Shown here in pieces: positions 1-9,700 of a DNA stretch of 64,000 bases (its first letter is position 1; every line of letters starts with the position of its first letter). The DNA comes from Balneolaceae bacterium UBA7797 (lineage in GTDB: Bacteria; Bacteroidota; Rhodothermia; Balneolales; Balneolaceae). A program made the position numbers and the translations under genes. The DNA lies in contig DLCN01000023.1 in assembly GCA_002480645.1 (NCBI GenBank), positions 87,523-151,522 on the forward strand. The letters are read 5' to 3'. The notes under the pieces were generated by a model. The model had not been told where the DNA came from. It saw only the letters and a program-made list of their open reading frames with translations, and did not search any database.

Positions 1-2
1 TT

Positions 3-560
3 GCGTCCCTTTGCTGCATCACTCCGGTGCTGGCTATTCTGGCAGGCACAAGTGGTATCGCCTCTACGTTTTCATTCATGGATCCATTTCGACCTTATTT
101 AATTGGGCTGACTGTTCTTTTACTTGGGTTTGCATGGTACCAAAAACTGAAGCCCTCAAAAGAGATCGACTGTGAATGTGATCCTGAAGAAGCCCGTTTC
201 ACCCAGTCTAAATCGTTTCTTGGCATCGTAACCGTTGTGGCGGCACTTTTGTTGGCTTTTCCAAATTACTCTCATTGGTTTTTCTCTGATTCTCAACCCA
301 CTCAAGTACAATATGTTTCCGAGGCAGATGTAGAACATGTAACCTTTAATGTGGAGGGCATGACCTGCGCTGGGTGTGAAGCCAGTGTAAAAAATGAGTT
401 GGGTAAACTGGATGGAATTGTTGAGTCCGAGGTATCCTACGACAGCGGAACGGCTACTATTTCGTATTTGAAAACGAAGCTCACGGAAAAAGAACTTCAG
501 GATGCGATCAATAAGACCGGATTTACAGCCAACCTTCAACAAGAGCAAGAAAACGAATAA
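3..560 (+). CDS. merT: Mercuric transport protein MerTP (MerT fused to MerP-like domain), 5' truncated by window edge
   Basis: Inner-membrane importer that passes Hg(II) from the periplasm to cytoplasmic mercuric reductase. The frame is open from base 3 and encodes the first-helix motif CCITP before any usable start, so the true start lies left of the window; the GTG at 27 is internal. Three hydrophobic segments are visible, the first carrying the vicinal Cys pair typical of MerT, with a second Cys cluster (DCECD) in the loop before helix 3. After helix 3 comes a heavy-metal-associated domain with GMTCAGC, the position of MerP. MerT fused to a MerP-like domain is known in Bacteroidota. The stop is 4 nt before merA, so the two are surely cotranscribed. 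Assignment is firm; only the 5' end is missing. Confidence 0.9.
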   Translation, partial: ASLCCITPVLAILAGTSGIASTFSFMDPFRPYLIGLTVLLLGFAWYQKLKPSKEIDCECDPEEARFTQSKSFLGIVTVVAALLLAFPNYSHWFFSDSQPTQVQYVSEADVEHVTFNVEGMTCAGCEASVKNELGKLDGIVESEVSYDSGTATISYLKTKLTEKELQDAINKTGFTANLQQEQENE

Positions 561-564
561 TAGG

Positions 565-2202
565 ATGAAAGAACTGGAACTGGACATAGCGGGCATGACG
601 TGTGATCATTGCGCCGTGTCTATTGAAAATAATCTATCCAAACTAAACGGAATACAGAAGGCGGATGTAAGCTACCCCAACGGAACGGCTACGGTATCAT
701 TTGATGAATCCACCCTTGATAAAGCTTCAGTGATTGAAGCCGTAAATGAGACGGGTAAGTATCAGGTAGTTGGCGAAACCGGAAAAGAGCAGTCTGGTGA
801 ACACCGTTACTCGTTGATTATTATCGGGGGCGGTTCGGCTGCTTTTGCTGCGGCTATCCGAACCAGTGAATTGGGAGGAACCGCACTGATTATCAATAAA
901 GGTCTGCCAACCGGTGGAACCTGTGTAAATGTGGGGTGCGTGCCTTCCAAAACACTGATCCGAACAGCAGAAGCCTTTCACAATGCTTCCCATCCAAGAT
1001 TTGAAGGGATTGAAACCACGGCAACCATTAGTGATTTCAAAAAAGTGATTGAGCAAAAACGGGAGATGGTTCGTGATCTTCGCCAGGAAAAATATGTGAA
1101 TGTGATAAAGGATGATCCAAGCATCACCCTTATTGAGGGGTACGGAAAGTTAATTCAAACAAATCAGGTTCAGGTAAATAATTCAACCTATACCGCCGAA
1201 AACATTTTGATTGCCACAGGAGCTTCCCCGTTTATTCCTGAAATACCAGGACTGAAAGGAGCGGGATATCTGACCAATGAGTCGGCCTATGAACTTGAGG
1301 AACTTCCGGAAGAGCTCGTCATACTTGGCGGCGGATATATTGCTCTTGAAAATGCTCAACTCTTTAGTCGGCTTGGAAGCAAGGTGACTGTATTACAGCG
1401 ATCAGAACATGTATTAAGTGATCAACCCAAAGAGCTTGCAACAGCCTTAACGGGATATTTGGAAGAGGAAGGATTAACCATTTTGACGAATACAGACATT
1501 CTGGAAGTAACGAAAACAGATAAAAATAGAAGCATCCGTTTTACGGTAAATGGAGAGGAAAAAAAACTTGAAGCTGATCAGATATTGGTCGCTACCGGCA
1601 GGCAGGGAAATACAGGGAACCTGAATCTTGAATCCGCAGGGATTGACACCGAAGGTCGCGGCTATATTCCAGTGGATGAAACCATGCGAACCAATACATC
1701 CAACATCTTTGCCGCCGGCGATGTACTTGGCGAACGGCAGTTTGTATATACGGCTGCTTATGAAGGAAAAATCGCTGCTGAAAATGCGATGAGAGATAGT
1801 CACGGAAAAGCCGATTTTTCAGTCTTACCATGGGTTATTTTCACTGATCCACAGGTGGCCGGAGTGGGTATGGACGAACAGCAAGCGGAAGAAGCGGGAC
1901 TTAACTATCAAGCAACTAAACTTACGCTGGATAATGTACCCCGATCCATTGCTGCGAGAGATACACGTGGTTTTATCAAGTTAATCCGAAACAAAGATAA
2001 TGACCACTTGATTGGAGCTCGCATTTTGGCACCGGAGGGCTCGGAACTATTGATGGAACTGGCTCTGGCTATGAGGCATGGGGTAACCATTCAGTCGCTC
2101 AAGTCAGAATTTCATCCCTATCTGACCCTTTCTGAAGGAATTAAACTTGCGGCTCTCACTTTCGACAAAGACGTGAAGAAATTGAGCTGCTGTGCGGTTT
2201 AA
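565..2202 (+). CDS. merA: Mercuric reductase MerA with N-terminal HMA domain
   Basis: Cytoplasmic flavoprotein that reduces Hg(II) to volatile Hg(0) with NADPH. Starting from ATG 565, which lies 4 nt after the merTP stop, the protein has 545 residues; an upstream in-frame ATG at 502 would overlap merTP and is unlikely. Residues 10-16 are GMTCDHC, the NmerA-type metal-binding motif. The FAD-binding GGGSAA motif lies near residue 88, and the redox-active pair C120/C125 sits in GGTCVNVGCVPSK. The C-terminus ends in SCCAV; the adjacent cysteines C542/C543 are the Hg-delivery pair diagnostic of MerA as opposed to lipoamide dehydrogenase. No merR is visible; it would lie left of the window. Confidence 0.96.
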   Translation: MKELELDIAGMTCDHCAVSIENNLSKLNGIQKADVSYPNGTATVSFDESTLDKASVIEAVNETGKYQVVGETGKEQSGEHRYSLIIIGGGSAAFAAAIRTSELGGTALIINKGLPTGGTCVNVGCVPSKTLIRTAEAFHNASHPRFEGIETTATISDFKKVIEQKREMVRDLRQEKYVNVIKDDPSITLIEGYGKLIQTNQVQVNNSTYTAENILIATGASPFIPEIPGLKGAGYLTNESAYELEELPEELVILGGGYIALENAQLFSRLGSKVTVLQRSEHVLSDQPKELATALTGYLEEEGLTILTNTDILEVTKTDKNRSIRFTVNGEEKKLEADQILVATGRQGNTGNLNLESAGIDTEGRGYIPVDETMRTNTSNIFAAGDVLGERQFVYTAAYEGKIAAENAMRDSHGKADFSVLPWVIFTDPQVAGVGMDEQQAEEAGLNYQATKLTLDNVPRSIAARDTRGFIKLIRNKDNDHLIGARILAPEGSELLMELALAMRHGVTIQSLKSEFHPYLTLSEGIKLAALTFDKDVKKLSCCAV

Positions 2203-2221
2203 AAGAGTATCAATAACCGTT

Positions 2222-3100
2222 TCACTCAATCAAAGATGAAGTTCCCTCATCCAGCTCCACTTCAATCGTGCTGTGGCTGAAGTTGTAAGGTTTAAGAATA
2301 TCACGAATTTTCTTTTTGGCTTCCAGAATGTCTGAATAGCTTTCTACATTTTTAAGAATGAGGTGAGCAGTAAACACATGCTTTTCTCCATCCAGCGACC
2401 ATAAGTGCAGGTGATTGGTATCGGCCACTATATCTTGCTCGAGGAATTTTTCTCGCAGTTCATCAATGCTTATATCATCCGGAGTTCCCTGTAAGAAAAT
2501 GTGTAGGGTTTCCTTCAATCGTTTTACCACATTCCAAAGTACATAGGCAGTAATAAAGAGAGACAGTGCAGGATCTAAATAATGAATGTCTTTGAAAAGT
2601 AATACAATAGACACTACAAGAACGGCGGCCCAACCCAATACATCTTCCAACAGGTGCCAGGAAATAACTCGTTCATTAAGGGTTTTGCCATGACTCACCT
2701 TCCATGCAGCGTACCCATTCACTGCCACCCCCACGATGGCAAAAAGAAGCATTCCCTGAGCATCGGTATGTTCCGGCGATAAAATTCTGGCAACCGCTTC
2801 ATTGATCACAAAGACAGATCCAGCGATCAGTACCAAGCTGTTAATCAAAGCACCAAGCAGCGAGAACCGGGTATAACCAAAGGTGAAGGATGAATTTGCT
2901 CCTTCTTTAGATTTATGATCCAAAAACCAGGAGAGTCCTAAGGATAGACTATCTCCCAAATCGTGCAGGGCATCGGAGATAATGGCCACACTGTTTACAT
3001 ACATACCTCCAAAAAATTCAAGAATGGTGAATCCAAAATTGAGAAAAAAGGCGAGTTTGATGTTTCCATGCTCGTGTTCGTGTGAATGATCGTGTGACAT
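2222..3100 (-). CDS. Cation diffusion facilitator (CzcD/ZitB-like) metal exporter
   Basis: Inner-membrane proton antiporter of the CDF family, expected to export Zn(II) and possibly Co(II) or Cd(II). The 292-residue protein starts with a His-rich stretch (HDHSHEHEHG), then has about six hydrophobic segments. Helix 2 carries SDALHDLGDS, with the H-x3-D pair typical of Zn/Cd-transporting CDFs. A cytoplasmic C-terminal domain of about 80 residues follows. It is the last gene of the minus-strand metal block, 36 nt after the broken arsenite permease, and converges on merA. Metal specificity cannot be fixed from sequence alone. Confidence 0.9.
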   Translation of the reverse strand: MSHDHSHEHEHGNIKLAFFLNFGFTILEFFGGMYVNSVAIISDALHDLGDSLSLGLSWFLDHKSKEGANSSFTFGYTRFSLLGALINSLVLIAGSVFVINEAVARILSPEHTDAQGMLLFAIVGVAVNGYAAWKVSHGKTLNERVISWHLLEDVLGWAAVLVVSIVLLFKDIHYLDPALSLFITAYVLWNVVKRLKETLHIFLQGTPDDISIDELREKFLEQDIVADTNHLHLWSLDGEKHVFTAHLILKNVESYSDILEAKKKIRDILKPYNFSHSTIEVELDEGTSSLIE

Positions 3101-3136
3101 GTTGATTGGGGTTTATTTTTTGTCAATAAGAATTTT

Positions 3137-4114
3137 TCATGATTTTGTGATTTCCGAAACTCTGCTATCTCTGATTTTCAGTAATAATTGAGATATCAAA
3201 GCCAGCACCGGTAATTCTATCAAAGGCCCAACGATTAAAGCCAGAGCTACCAGCGGACTGTTGGGGAAAGCCGTAAGAGCTATCGCTAATGCAATGGGTG
3301 AATTTTTTGCAAGTGTGGTAAGGTTCAAGCTGACTGAATCTTCATAATCAAAATGGAGCAGATAACTTGTAAAGCGACTCACCAGGAAATTTATGGCGAA
3401 AAATATCATTAGGGGGATCAGCAGAATAAGAACAGTTTCGATGTTTTGAAGAAGGTAATCACCCTGAGATGCAAACATAGCCATGATCGCTAACCCAAGA
3501 AATAGTACCTGAGATAGCTAAAAAAAGGCAGCAGCTTGGTTTCAAGAAATACGGATTGCTTGAACCTGTGGAGCAGATATTTTGTGACTTGCGCTGCAAC
3601 AAAGGGTACGATCAACACAAGGCCGATACTTTCAAACAGAAATGCCGGGTTCACCGAACCGGATGCACCAAAAAAGAGTAGTAAAAACACGGGTAATAAA
3701 ATCACCTGTAAAATCAGGTTCAGAGGAAGCACAGAGGCACTAAGCGTCGTATTTCCTTTTGCAATACCGGTAAAAATCAGGTACCAATCCGTACAGGGGG
3801 GTTATCATCAACATGACAAAACCTATCCAAAGGCTTAGGTGATCCTGAAGAAACAGGTAGCCCAGTACCCAGGCAAAAAAGGGTGTCCAGAGAAAATTGA
3901 TGGCCAGGTTTGCTGAAAAGAATTTTAAATTGGAAAAGCTCTTCAGCAGATCGTTGATCGGGATGTTAAGAAATAGCCCAAATAGCATGAGCATTAAAAA
4001 AGGGACGATCACATATCCGGCAACCGATGCCACTGTTTCCACCTGCCCAGCCAGCAAACCTGCAATGACTGCCAGCGCTATAATAAGTGACTGATATCTG
4101 TTAATCGAATTCAT
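3137..4114 (-). pseudogene. Arsenite permease (ACR3/SBF-type arsenic resistance protein), broken by two frameshifts
   Basis: Three consecutive minus-strand frames (4114-3740, 3732-3490, 3484-3137) together encode one membrane protein of about 325 residues. Shifting frame by one at the 6-G run at 3796-3801 restores a continuous reading with TPCTDWYLIFTG and AKGN, motifs I recognise from ACR3/bile-acid-symporter-like arsenite exporters. A second shift is needed near the 7-A run at 3520-3526: the downstream frame meets a stop exactly there, so one base appears missing before the codons for LSQVLFLG. The intact protein would expel arsenite across the inner membrane. Both lesions sit at homopolymers, so sequencing error is a real alternative to gene decay. 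No arsenate reductase or ArsR lies nearby. Confidence 0.8.
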
Positions 4115-4228
4115 ACTAATATACTCCGCTCATTTCCAGAAGTCCTGTCGTGAGAACGCCGAAATTGATCGAAAAGATAAAAGATGGTTTTTCATCGTCT
4201 TTTGTCGTTAATTTAGTCTCATAATCTT

Positions 4229-5023
4229 TTATTTCGAGAGTTTCAAAATTCTTACTGCTCCTCTCATGACAAAACTAAACACAATAGCTCCGATGAGCAG
4301 ATCCGGCCACCTGCTATCCAGTGCATAAACAAGAATTCCGGCCAAAATTACACCACCATTTACAATAATATCATTGGAGGTAAAAATTGTGCTTGCCTGC
4401 ATGTGTGCTTCTTTGCTTTTCGCTTTATTGATAAGCCATAAGGTAAAAACATTTGCAACAAGAGCCGTTGAAGCAATAATGATCATCCAATGAAAGTCGG
4501 GCATTTCACCCACTCCAAGAAACCTCCGCAGTACTTCAAGAAATCCCAGTGATGCCAGACCCATCTGAAGATAGCCGCTAATTTTTGCTACTTTCTTTTT
4601 TCTTGCTACCGCTGCTCCAACAGCAAAAAGGCTGAGCGCATATACGGATGAATCTGCCAGCATATCTAGTGAGTCTGCAATCAGCCCCATAGAATTGATA
4701 ATCCATCCGGCTGTCATTTCAATGGTAAAGAAGAGAAAGTTGATCGCTAAAACCCACCATAGAATGTTCTTTTGTTGCTGCTCATCAGAAGCGAAAGGCG
4801 ACATTTGAGCCTCTTTTGTTGAATTCAATTTAGAACCCAAACTCAGGGAGTCAAGGGCTTTCTCAATCTCATTAAGCCTATTTTCGTGATACACTTCTAA
4901 TGTACGATTCGGGATATCAAAGTTTAGAGATTTAATATCTTCAAACTCTTCCAACCTCATTCGAATCATTTGCTCTTCGGCTGAGCAGTCCATTTGTGGA
5001 ATATTAAATGTGGATTTTTTCAT
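4229..5023 (-). CDS. CDF-type cation transporter with N-terminal HMA-like domain
   Basis: A 264-residue protein with two parts. Residues 1 to about 70 resemble a heavy-metal-associated fold but carry MDCSAEE instead of the CxxC pair, leaving one Cys flanked by acidic residues. Residues from about 85 onward form a six-helix CDF-like membrane domain with SMGLIADSLDMLADSS, where the two Asp residues of helix 2 match the CDF metal site. The usual cytoplasmic C-terminal domain is absent. It lies 61 nt after the PII-like gene in the same transcription unit, so a role in export of the same metal is inferred. Family membership is clear; the substrate is unknown. Confidence 0.82.
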   Translation of the reverse strand: MKKSTFNIPQMDCSAEEQMIRMRLEEFEDIKSLNFDIPNRTLEVYHENRLNEIEKALDSLSLGSKLNSTKEAQMSPFASDEQQQKNILWWVLAINFLFFTIEMTAGWIINSMGLIADSLDMLADSSVYALSLFAVGAAVARKKKVAKISGYLQMGLASLGFLEVLRRFLGVGEMPDFHWMIIIASTALVANVFTLWLINKAKSKEAHMQASTIFTSNDIIVNGGVILAGILVYALDSRWPDLLIGAIVFSFVMRGAVRILKLSK

Positions 5024-5084
5024 GGTTGAATATATGGGATTATTTTCATCTTCAACTTAACTGTGACAAAGAATCACCTGTTCC

Positions 5085-5414
5085 TTACCCCTCAAAAGGC
5101 TCACAGGTTTTAATCCTAAACGCTTTTTGAATATCTGTAACGTAAATGATGCCGTCACCGCGTTCCGGTGTTTTGGCATTGGCGCAGATAAGTTGAACAA
5201 CGTTATCGGATTCTTTGCATTGACATACCAGCTCTAATTTTACGACTGGACTGTCCGTAAAGTGAAAATCTAGCGATGGGGACGCATCTTTCTGTTTGTA
5301 TGCTCCGGTACCTTCTCCTTTGGAAAGCGTAACACTTTCATGTCCTGCTTCTTGGAGTGCTGCAACTACATTTTCTACTCTGTTTGGTTTTATAAAGGCT
5401 TTTATTTCTTTCAT
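5085..5414 (-). CDS. PII-like regulatory protein of the metal-efflux-associated (PII-NG) type, copy 1
   Basis: Small cytoplasmic trimeric-type signalling protein of 109 residues. The N-terminus (MKEIKAFIKPN) and the GDGIIYV motif near residue 88 match the PII fold. The T-loop region is divergent, lacks the uridylylated Tyr context of GlnB, and is followed by a VCQCKE segment with two cysteines not seen in nitrogen PII proteins. A PII subgroup linked genetically to heavy-metal RND pumps (called PII-NG) is known, and its position behind czcB fits. I infer that it senses a nucleotide or metal and tunes the pump rather than nitrogen metabolism. A perfect inverted repeat lies 24 nt before the start codon. 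Confidence 0.8.
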   Translation of the reverse strand: MKEIKAFIKPNRVENVVAALQEAGHESVTLSKGEGTGAYKQKDASPSLDFHFTDSPVVKLELVCQCKESDNVVQLICANAKTPERGDGIIYVTDIQKAFRIKTCEPFEG

Positions 5415-5438
5415 AATATTATGTGTTATGCATTAACC

Positions 5439-5476
5439 CCGGCAAAGCCATAAAAACATGAATATGGCTTTGCCGG
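5439..5476 (-). promoter_or_regulatory. Intercistronic 13-bp perfect hairpin between czcB and PII-like gene 1
   Basis: Bases 5439-5451 (CCGGCAAAGCCAT) are perfectly complementary to 5464-5476, with a 12-nt loop. On the transcribed minus strand it follows the czcB stop by 10 nt and precedes the PII start by 24 nt. There is no U-tract on its 3' side, so it is not a standard terminator; mRNA stabilisation, processing or partial attenuation are the likely roles. A hairpin of equal stem length sits at the matching place in the second block. Confidence 0.75.
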
Positions 5477-5486
5477 AAAGTTTTTG

Positions 5487-6686
5487 TTAATCATCGTCGG
5501 AAGTCTGGCTTTTCTTCATTTCAGAGATCAGGTAATAGGCATTGTTCCAAGCTACTCGTGCTCCATCCGGCAATGGTTCTAACAACTTCACTTCAACCCA
5601 ACCATCTTCCTCAATGCCGGTCATAATTTCTACCGGAGTGAAAGACCATTCGGTATTTCCGTTTTCCTCTTGTTGTTCTGCGGTGAATAGGTAGGTTTTA
5701 CCCTCGTCCTCAACAATGGCATTCTCAGGCAAAGCAAAGGCTTTAGTCTCTGAAGTGTGAATCGTGCCGTTGATATACATCCCGGGAATCAGGAAACTTG
5801 CCTTCTGATCAATTTCGGCGTGCACATGCACTGCCCTAGGATTTTGTTCGAATTGTTTGCCTACAGAGTAAATGGTAGCTGTAAGTATTTGATCCGGTAC
5901 TGACTGTACAGTAAAAGAGATGGATTGGCCCCTTTTAACTTTGTGCACATCTTTTTCAAAGACCATCAAATCGGCATGGACGTGCTCATTATCCACAATT
6001 TCGAACATGGTTGTTTGGGGATCTACATACTGACCGATTTGAACCAGAACCTTTTCAATGTAACCATCAATAGGGCTTACTACCGGCACCGACGAATAAA
6101 TATCTCCGTCTTGTATTTGTTCAACGTCCAGGTTAAGCTGATTCAGTTGAGCCTCATATCCCTTGACCTCCGCCTTAACCGATTCGTATTCGGCTTTTGT
6201 CTGTTGGTAGGTTTGGCCGGAGCCTACCTCTTCATCATATAACCTTGTCTGCCGCTGGAATTCCTGATCTAAAAACAGCATCCGCTGGTATAACCGCACA
6301 TATTCAGTTTGGACTTTGGTTAAATTAGGATGGGAAAGGAAGGCAATAGTCTGATTTTTTGACACCTGATCTCCCTCAATAACTTCTATGGAACCAATAT
6401 TACCTCCCAAAACCGCAGTTACGCTTGCCTCATGCTGCGGGGGAACTTCCAGCTGACCATTTGCTTCTACGCTCTCTGAGAGAAAGCGCAGGGACAAAGT
6501 ATCCAGTTTCATTCCAAGGCTGTTGAACTTCAGTTCCGACAGATGAACCATGTTTTCTTCTGCCTCAGCCACACCGGCAAGTTCTGTTGCTTCTTGTTCT
6601 TTTTCATCGGTATTGATCTCGCCGCAGGCTGTAAAAACAGATGCAAGGACAGCCAATAAAATTATATATAAATAAGATTTATTCAT
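5487..6686 (-). CDS. czcB: RND efflux periplasmic adaptor (CzcB/CusB family), lipoprotein
   Basis: Membrane-fusion subunit that links an inner-membrane RND pump to an outer-membrane channel. The 399-residue protein begins with a lipoprotein signal peptide ending in VFTAC (Cys 20). Then come a beta-barrel segment, a biotinyl-lipoyl half (VIEGDQVSKNQ near residue 100), a long alpha-hairpin with coiled-coil character (about 120-190), the second lipoyl half (PIDGYIEKVLVQIGQYV) and the membrane-proximal domain. Its start is 22 nt after the czcA stop, so translation is probably coupled. It lacks the Met-rich metal-binding N-terminus typical of CusB, consistent with a divalent-metal pump. Confidence 0.9.
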   Translation of the reverse strand: MNKSYLYIILLAVLASVFTACGEINTDEKEQEATELAGVAEAEENMVHLSELKFNSLGMKLDTLSLRFLSESVEANGQLEVPPQHEASVTAVLGGNIGSIEVIEGDQVSKNQTIAFLSHPNLTKVQTEYVRLYQRMLFLDQEFQRQTRLYDEEVGSGQTYQQTKAEYESVKAEVKGYEAQLNQLNLDVEQIQDGDIYSSVPVVSPIDGYIEKVLVQIGQYVDPQTTMFEIVDNEHVHADLMVFEKDVHKVKRGQSISFTVQSVPDQILTATIYSVGKQFEQNPRAVHVHAEIDQKASFLIPGMYINGTIHTSETKAFALPENAIVEDEGKTYLFTAEQQEENGNTEWSFTPVEIMTGIEEDGWVEVKLLEPLPDGARVAWNNAYYLISEMKKSQTSDDD

Positions 6687-6708
6687 TTTTTTGTTGATTT
6701 AAAATCTG

Positions 6709-9700
6709 TTATTGAGTTTTGTTGAGGTAGTATTCTAATTGGAAATGGCTATTCAGATAATTGCCAAATGCATTCCATGAGTCGATTTCAATGCGAATGG
6801 CATCTCTGATGCTTTGAAAGAAAGCCACATAGTCTATGGCTCCTTCTTCATAAGAGGTGATGGCACCTTGCTGTTGTTCTTTGGCAAGAGGGAGTGCTTC
6901 CTGTCGATAATATTCCCACGAGCGCAACCATTTCTGATAATTTTCCCGGATACTGTTATAGGTACTGTTGAATTCTCTCTGAGCCTGGTCCAGGTTTTGA
7001 CGGGCAATATTTCGTTCAATCCGGGCGGATTGAGTTTTCCCGGCCTTAGACCAGAAGAATACCGGAAGTCTGATCCCGATCTCATAGGAATTAAAGCCAC
7101 CTTGTCCGGCTATTTCCTGCCAGCCATAACTGGCTTGAAAACTTGGTAAAAACTGACTTCTTTGTTCTTTAATCGATGCTTCCGCCACATCAATTTTTTG
7201 TTGATGTATAGCGATCAGAGGATGGACGAATGTAGAACCTGCCTGTAAAGGTTGTATAAGCTGTTCAGTTGAAGCACTTTGAACCGTGTACAATGTGTCA
7301 CCCTTAAACCACTTATTAAAAGCTTGAACAGCAGCTCCGTAATCGCGGTAAGCCTGTTCTGTTTGTAGGGCAAATTGGTTGGCCTGATTCATGATATTAA
7401 GATATTCCAGCCGTGAAATTTCCTCCGTTTCAAGTTTTAATTCCGCAGCTCTGGCAATATCCCTGAATTGCTGGTTCAGGCGATTATAGATCTCATATTG
7501 TTTTTTAGCGATGAAAACCATTGACCAGTCCTGCTTCACCCGTAGCCTGAGCTCTAACTCAGACAATTCATAATTCAGCCTGGCAAGTTCTGTTTGTTCA
7601 TTCCGATGATTTATCCTTGGTAAAACACCGAACAGATCAAACTGCTGCTGAATGCCAAATTTTGTGGTAACACCATCCGAACCGTTGCCGAACTCTTCAC
7701 CTCCGGTAAAGAGGTTCGTATCTCCAAAGTCCCAGGCTGTTTTTTGAAGAGCCTGCCTGTTGTCAATTTCAAGTCTGGCTGCCTGAAGAGAGGGATAATT
7801 TGCTATCGCTTTTTGAACGGCCTGATCCAGCGCAATTTGCGGGAGGGTATCATTCAGCACCTGTTCCTGAGCCTGTACAGAATCGGGAGAAAGCAGCAGG
7901 CTTCCACCAATAATCAGCAACACAACGGAGGCCATAGAAGTACTACCCGGCTTGTGTTTTCTCATTTTACGCTTTTCTATGTACGCATAAAGGATGGGCA
8001 GCACGACCAACGTAAGCAGCGTGACGCTAATCAACCCGCCGATTACAACAGTGGCCAGCGGCCGCTGTACTTCAGCACCGGCTGTTGTTGAAAACGCCAT
8101 CGGAAGAAAACCCATAATAGCCGCCGTAGCGGTCAATAAAATGGGGCGAAGTCGCTCTTTGGTACCTGTCAAAATTCGTTCTTGTAAATCCATAACACCT
8201 TCGATTTTTAATGAATTAAACCGGCTGACGAGCACAAGGCCGTTTAGCACAGCCACTCCGAACAATACAATGAAACCAACTCCGGCAGAAATACTGAAGT
8301 CCATTCCACGTAAAGCCAGGAAGAAGACACCTCCAATAGAAGCCAGGGGAATAGCCAGATAGATCATTACCGACTGTGAGAACGATTCTAGTGCGAAGTA
8401 CAGTAGCACAAAGATAAGAAACAGGGCTATAGGCACTACAATAGCCAATCGGTTCTTGGCCCGTTGCAGATTCTCAAATTCACCCCCATAAGTAATGTAA
8501 TAACCCGGCGGCAGATTCAATTCGGCCTCCAGTTTTTCTTGAATATCCAAAACCACCGATTCCACATCCCGCCCGCGTGTATTCACACCAACATAGCTCC
8601 TGCGAAAGGTGTTATCTCGCGAGATCTGCATAGGCCCCGGCTGATAACTGATATCCGCCACTTCTTTAACCGGCACCTGTGCACCGTTTTCCAGATCTAC
8701 ATACAGATTGCGAATATCCTCAATGCCAGTACGATGAGCTTCATCAAAGCGGATCACAAGATCAAATCGTCTTTCGCCTTCGAATACAACTCCAGCAACA
8801 CCTCCGGCAAAAGCTGAACTTACGTATTGATTGAGCTTCGTGATATCCAGTCCATATTGAGCCACTTTTTGCCGGTCATACCTAACGGTCATTTGAGGTA
8901 GTCCAGCCGTACGTTCGGGACTCACATCACCCACCCCTGGAATAGTTTGAATAATTTGAGCCATTTCCTGAACTTTCTCCGCCAATACATCTATGTCGTC
9001 TCCGTATAGCTTTACGGCGATATCTTCTCGTACACCTTCCAAAAGTTCGTTAAACCTAAGCTCTACCGGCTGGGTAAAAACGAAATTCACACCTATCATG
9101 GTCTGATCGAGTTTACTCTTTATTTTTTCTATCAGCTCCTCTTTAGATTCGGCAGAGATCCAGTTTTCTTTATTCTTGTCCAGAATGATGTACATGTCGG
9201 CAATGTCCATGGGCATAGGATCAGTGGGAATATCAGCTACCCCAATTCGAGCTGTTACTGTTTCTATCTCTGGAAATTCTTCCAGCAGTGTCGTCTCAAT
9301 TTTCTTGGATTGATCGATCGCCTCTGATAATCCACTGCCCGGACGGAATAGGGCTTGCATGACAATATCTCCCTCATCCAGTTGTGGAATAAATTCACCT
9401 CCCATTCTCGAAAAGGTGAACATCGCACCGCCAAAAAGCAGTATGGCAGCTACAATCACAACAGGTTTTCGCTTTAACGACCATTGGATAACCGGATCGT
9501 AGCCCTTCTGAATAAAGGATATAAGTTTGTTGCTGATCCGATCGAGGCCTCGCTCGAACCGGGCAAACCATCCCTTTCTATTTTGTGAGGGTTTCATAAA
9601 CAGTGCCGAGACCATTGGTACATAGGTAAGACATAAAATAATAGCACCTAATACAGCAAACCCAAAGGTGAATGCCATAGGACGGAACATCTTACCTTCT

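Noticed and set aside
502..564. Earlier merA start at 502
   Set aside because: It would overlap merTP by about 60 nt; ATG 565 fits the NmerA N-terminus and the tight 4-nt gap.
156..596. Minus-strand open frame opposite merTP and other long frames opposite metal genes (for example 13698-14081, 20721-21011)
   Set aside because: They are antisense shadows of well-supported genes, with no family motif and low-complexity composition.
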